Positions 5,324 through 7,788 of a stretch of DNA of 7,788 nt are shown piece after piece (position 1 is the first letter of the stretch; each line of letters starts with the position of its first letter). The notes under the pieces were generated by a model. The model was not told where the DNA came from. It searched no databases and saw only the letters and a list, made by a program, of their open reading frames with translations. The stretch lies in assembly GCA_022545875.1 (NCBI GenBank), contig JAKEIF010000234.1, positions 1-7,788 on the forward strand, read 5' to 3'. This DNA comes from Nitrososphaera sp. Its GTDB lineage: Archaea > Thermoproteota > Nitrososphaeria > Nitrososphaerales > Nitrososphaeraceae. Both the position numbers and the translations under genes were made by a program.

Positions 5324-5338
5324 CCGCGTAAAAAGCGG
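5324..5338 (+). promoter_or_regulatory. Possible promoter or hairpin before the Cys-rich microprotein
   Basis: GTAAAAAG, centred about 30 bases before TTG 5362, is a weak TATA-like box. It sits between CCGC (5324-5327) and GCGG (5335-5338), short complementary arms just after the stop of the membrane-protein gene. The site could be a promoter, a weak terminator, or neither. Confidence 0.25.
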
Positions 5339-5361
5339 CAGAGCTGCAAAAGTTCTAATCG

Positions 5362-5517
5362 TTGGACGCCATTGCTTGTACGTTGGCGGAATGCAAGCAC
5401 TGGGCGTGCAACTTGAGTGACAACACATGCGTTGGCTGCGGGGTTCCGATCTGCTCTCAATGTCTAAGGGAACCCAGCGAATGCAAGTGCACTAATAAGC
5501 ATGAATGCTGCACGTAA
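5362..5517 (+). CDS. Cysteine-rich microprotein, probably metal-binding
   Basis: After a stop at 5356-5358 a frame runs from TTG 5362 to TAA 5515-5517, encoding 51 residues. Eleven are cysteine (6, 11, 16, 23, 26, 31, 34, 41, 43, 49, 50) with His13 and His47. The core is C-V-G-C-G-V-P-I-C-S-Q-C followed by an E-P-S-E-C-K-C segment. This is C-x2-C-x4-C-x2-C plus C-x-C, a spacing like zinc-binding cross-brace or treble-clef fingers; the number of ligands would suit two zinc ions. Such cysteine density in one frame is very unlikely by chance. Start choice is uncertain: TTG 5362 keeps all cysteines, ATT 5371 or TTG 5383 would shorten it. It lies 39 bases after the four-helix membrane protein. Function could be metal storage, redox, or nucleic-acid or protein binding. 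I know no exact family. Confidence 0.65.
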   Translation: MDAIACTLAECKHWACNLSDNTCVGCGVPICSQCLREPSECKCTNKHECCT

Positions 5518-5550
5518 AGTAGGCAATCCGGATATTTTGGGTAATTCTGG

Positions 5551-6552
5551 CTACGAACTCGATGTATATTGTGCGACAACTTGAGGAATCCCTGTCTTAT
5601 AGGAGGGGTGTTGGAAAGTGTATAGGCCAGAGATCTTTTGATTTGATGCCCTTGTATCTTTTGTCAGCATCCTTATTAGCTCAGAACCGACTGCAGCCTT
5701 GGCCAGAAATAGTGGCACCGAACCCGGATGTCTGGCACCCATCTCATCAGCGATAAAGTTAACAAATTCCTTGAACGGTGCAGGATTGGAATCCGATGCA
5801 ATGAACGACTCGTTTGCGGTTTCGCCCCTCTTCGATGCAATTGTGATAAGAATATTTGCCGCGTCATCCAGATGGATGAAATTTGTATGATAGTCTCCGG
5901 AGCCCGGTATCCTGAACTTGCTTTTGCCTATTGGCTCCAAAAATATCCGCCTAAAGCTCCCGGCATTGCCATATACAATGTCTGGAAAATAGACGACTGT
6001 AAAGTCAATTCCACTTTTTGCGCAGTTCTCGCGCAAATAGTCTTCAGCTTCCAATCGAATCTTGATGTATTCCAACTGCTGGCTCTTGGGCGAATCTTCG
6101 TTGACTATCCTCCCGGAGCCACCAGATCCACCGCCAGCACTTGGATCGAAAACGGCCGTTCCAGAGACGTACACGATATGCCGTACGCGACTTTGGACTG
6201 CATTGAACAAGTTCTTGGTGCCGTCCAGATTCACTTTCCTGAGGGTTTGCCGGCTGGCGCCGCTGTCCGGAGTGGCTGCAGCCAGATGATATACGACGTC
6301 AAATTTTGCTTGCGCGCTCTTGCTAAACTTTAAAGAGTTGGCGTCAATAAGGTCTCCGTTTACCTTGGTAAGGCCTTGTATGCCTTGTGATTCCAAATCC
6401 ATCCCCTGGTTGTGTCTGACGAGGGCCATTATCTCAAACGGTCCGTTTGCAGCCGATAGCATCTCGCTGAGCCTTTGGACGAGTCTTGACCCGATAAAGC
6501 CAGAAGCCCCCGTGACAAGTACGCTTGAAAACGAGGGCGCAGGGTTTGACAA
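5551..6552 (-). CDS. NAD(P)-dependent epimerase/dehydratase (extended SDR family)
   Basis: This 333-residue protein has the extended short-chain dehydrogenase plan. The Rossmann start is V-L-V-T-G-A-S-G-F-I-G-S (11-22), with V-Y-H-L-A-A at 87-92, the Ser/Thr strand V-Y-V-S-G-T-A-V-F (127-135) and F-P-D-I-V-Y-G-N (189-196), equivalent to the substrate-side R-P-x-x-V-Y-G. F-I-H-L-D-D-A-A (225-232) matches the usual cofactor-domain motif. Family members epimerise, dehydrate or reduce NDP-sugars or related substrates in the cytoplasm. The catalytic Y-x-x-x-K reads Y162-I-K-I-R166, so the lysine is replaced by arginine, with the normal L-E-A-E following. A glycine/serine loop (139-147) sits before it. 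Activity may be altered. TTG 6552 follows an in-frame stop upstream and lies at leaderless distance from a TATA-like element. The gene is divergent from the HemL-like aminotransferase. Confidence 0.88.
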   Translation of the reverse strand: MSNPAPSFSSVLVTGASGFIGSRLVQRLSEMLSAANGPFEIMALVRHNQGMDLESQGIQGLTKVNGDLIDANSLKFSKSAQAKFDVVYHLAAATPDSGASRQTLRKVNLDGTKNLFNAVQSRVRHIVYVSGTAVFDPSAGGGSGGSGRIVNEDSPKSQQLEYIKIRLEAEDYLRENCAKSGIDFTVVYFPDIVYGNAGSFRRIFLEPIGKSKFRIPGSGDYHTNFIHLDDAANILITIASKRGETANESFIASDSNPAPFKEFVNFIADEMGARHPGSVPLFLAKAAVGSELIRMLTKDTRASNQKISGLYTFQHPSYKTGIPQVVAQYTSSS

Positions 6553-6572
6553 TATCGTCTTTAGGATGCTCC

Positions 6573-6581
6573 CTTATCTAA
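6573..6581 (-). promoter_or_regulatory. TATA-like box of the epimerase gene
   Basis: TTAGATAAG on the minus strand is centred about 25 bases before TTG 6552, a leaderless spacing. GAATAAATG a few bases further upstream is an alternative that would give a leader of about 10 bases. Confidence 0.35.
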
Positions 6582-6603
6582 TCCATTTATTCTTTATTTG
6601 CCA

Positions 6604-6611
6604 CCTTTATC
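6604..6611 (+). promoter_or_regulatory. TATA-like box of the aminotransferase gene
   Basis: CCTTTATC predicts a transcript start near 6634 and so a short leader that includes the ribosome-binding site at 6644. TCTTTATTT at 6591-6599 is an alternative box giving a leader of nearly 40 bases. Confidence 0.3.
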
Positions 6612-6643
6612 CTGTGAAGATCGGTTTTCGCTATCTCTTCAAT

Positions 6644-6649
6644 GGAGGA
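6644..6649 (+). promoter_or_regulatory. Shine-Dalgarno site of the aminotransferase gene
   Basis: GGAGGA is the strongest ribosome-binding site in the window. It stands 8 bases before TTG 6658 but 17 before ATG 6667, so it favours the TTG start. Confidence 0.55.
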
Positions 6650-6657
6650 AGCGCGCG

Positions 6658-7788
6658 TTGCTGAGCATGAAAGCATCGAAAAATCTGCAGCGCAGGGCCT
6701 CAAAGATGATGCCTTCAAAAGTTCTTGACTCGATTTTTGTAAGCAAGGCCAAGGGTTCCCATATCTGGGACGTTGACGGCAATGAATACGTCGACTACAA
6801 GCTTGGCTATGGCCCGGTAATCTTGGGCCATGCCCATCCAGCAGTTCTAAAGAGGGTACACGAATACGACCAGAAGGGGATTAGCTACGGCTTTGATAAT
6901 GCGCTGGAAGTTGCAGTTGCCGAAAAGATAAAGTCCCTTGTCCCAAGTGCCGAGAGGATAAGATTCTTTGTCTCCGGCACCGAAGCAACCATGCATGCCA
7001 TCAGGATAGCAAGGGCACAGACAAAGAAAGAAAAGATCCTAAAGTTCGAAGGCCAGTACCATGGAGCCCACGATTACGTCTTATTTTCAGTAGAGCCGGG
7101 CAATGGCCGCGGCAAGCAGCCCGACGCGCCAGGAATTCCCAAGGCAGTTGAGAGCCTAGTCATGGTCGAAAGGTGGAACGACTTTGATGCGGTGGAAAAG
7201 ATTGTAAAGAAAAACAGCAAGGACCTTGCCGCGATAATTACGGAGCCGATAATGGCCAATGCGTCGGTAATTCCGCCACGCGATGGTTATCTAAAGTTCC
7301 TCAAGGAATTATGCGAAAAAAATGACATGCTGCTTATTTTCGACGAAGTAAAGACAGGGTTCAGGGTAGCCAAAGGCGGCGCGCAGGAATTGCTCGGGGT
7401 CAAACCGCATCTCACTACCCTTGCCAAGGCATTGGGCAACGGATATCCCGTTTCTGCAGTAGTAGGGTTGAAGGACATAATGGAGAAGTATGCAACGAGC
7501 GAGGTTATCCCAGGAAGCACCTATGCAAGGAACCCAGTCTCACTTGCGGCAGCCGATGCGACGCTCGAAGAAATACGAAAAGGCAGGGTTCATTCACGAA
7601 TAGAGAAGTTCGGCAGCGCGCTAATTAGAGGCGTCAGCGATGTCTTGCATGACAGCAAGGTTGACGCAATCATACAAGGATATCCGTCCATGTTTCAGGT
7701 GCTGTTTACCAAAAGAGACGGCGTCTTCAATTACAGGGAGTTTGCCAAGTGTGACACGGATTTGTTCTCCAAGTTGCAGAAAACTCTC
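6658..7788 (+). CDS. Class III PLP-dependent aminotransferase, HemL-like, C-terminus outside window
   Basis: Some 377 residues are present without a stop. The fold-type I, class III signatures are clear: W-D-V-D-G-N-E-Y-V-D-Y near 39-49, L-G-H-A-H-P, the phosphate-binding F-V-S-G-T-E-A-T (104-111), F-E-G-Q-Y-H-G-A-H-D (130-139), I-F-D-E-V-K-T-G-F-R (D229 pairs with the pyridine nitrogen) and T-L-A-K257, the Schiff-base lysine. HemL converts glutamate-1-semialdehyde to 5-aminolevulinate for tetrapyrroles, and this gene would usually be labelled so. However, the N-terminal P-G-G-V-N-S-P motif of true HemL is absent, the lysine is followed by L-G-N-G-Y-P-V-S-A rather than G-G-G-x-P-x-G-A, and the T-(L/Y)-S-G-N-P loop reads T-Y-A-R-N-P. 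It may therefore be a paralogue with another amino donor or substrate. TTG 6658 is chosen on the GGAGGA site; ATG 6667 is the alternative. Confidence 0.9.
   Translation, partial: MLSMKASKNLQRRASKMMPSKVLDSIFVSKAKGSHIWDVDGNEYVDYKLGYGPVILGHAHPAVLKRVHEYDQKGISYGFDNALEVAVAEKIKSLVPSAERIRFFVSGTEATMHAIRIARAQTKKEKILKFEGQYHGAHDYVLFSVEPGNGRGKQPDAPGIPKAVESLVMVERWNDFDAVEKIVKKNSKDLAAIITEPIMANASVIPPRDGYLKFLKELCEKNDMLLIFDEVKTGFRVAKGGAQELLGVKPHLTTLAKALGNGYPVSAVVGLKDIMEKYATSEVIPGSTYARNPVSLAAADATLEEIRKGRVHSRIEKFGSALIRGVSDVLHDSKVDAIIQGYPSMFQVLFTKRDGVFNYREFAKCDTDLFSKLQKTL

Noticed and set aside
5728..6333. Long plus-strand frame of 201 residues
   Set aside because: Entirely antisense to the epimerase, which has full family motifs; no promoter or recognisable domain.
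6642..6728. Plus-strand frame from ATG 6642 of about 28 residues
   Set aside because: Its ATG overlaps the GGAGGA ribosome-binding site and it runs into the aminotransferase in another frame; no sign of conservation can be seen.
1..7788. tRNA, rRNA, CRISPR array, transposon or integration site
   Set aside because: Looked for cloverleaf-like GGTTC/GAA arms, regularly spaced repeats, transposase motifs and terminal inverted repeats; none was found by eye.

Overview
The window looks like an ammonia-oxidising archaeon of the Nitrososphaera type (Thaumarchaeota/Nitrososphaerota). This is inferred from mid-range GC, AT-rich TATA-like boxes about 26 bases before start codons (leaderless transcription), many GTG/TTG starts, and a gene set typical of the group: a secreted spherulin-4-like protein, a FUN14 protein, an archaeal C2H2-finger protein, an FG-GAP surface protein and a HemL-like aminotransferase. 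No tRNA, rRNA, CRISPR array, insertion sequence or phage gene was seen.

Layout. Bases 1-855 (minus) are the N-terminal 285 residues of a secreted FG-GAP beta-propeller protein that runs off the left edge. Divergent from it is a 179-residue protein (981-1520, plus) whose C-terminal half resembles a PD-(D/E)XK nuclease core with a damaged E-x-K motif. It converges on a FUN14-family membrane protein (1563-1898, minus), behind which lies a 138-residue hydrophobic protein with a very basic tail (2004-2420, minus). A divergent promoter region of about 195 bases leads to two translationally coupled membrane proteins (2616-3173 and 3170-3463, plus). These converge, 7 bases apart, on a C2H2 zinc-finger protein (3471-3968, minus), followed by a secreted spherulin-4-like protein (4007-4780, minus). 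After another divergent promoter region comes a four-helix membrane protein (4990-5322, plus) and an easily missed 51-residue cysteine-rich microprotein (5362-5517, plus). These converge on an NAD-dependent epimerase/dehydratase (5551-6552, minus). The epimerase is divergent from a class III, HemL-like aminotransferase (6658 onward, plus) that is cut by the right edge.

How the genes may work together. Most are single-gene units with their own promoters, so the window is a mosaic rather than one pathway. Two themes recur: the cell envelope (FG-GAP protein, spherulin-4 protein, FUN14, several small membrane proteins, and possibly epimerase plus aminotransferase in sugar or cofactor chemistry) and small metal-binding proteins (C2H2 finger, Cys-rich microprotein). 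Perfect short inverted repeats sit at three promoters or leaders (FUN14, the zinc-finger gene and the 138-residue protein) and are the best regulatory candidates. I did not find a clearly new multi-gene system. The most promising novelties are the Cys-rich microprotein, the degenerate nuclease-like protein and the operator-like repeats.
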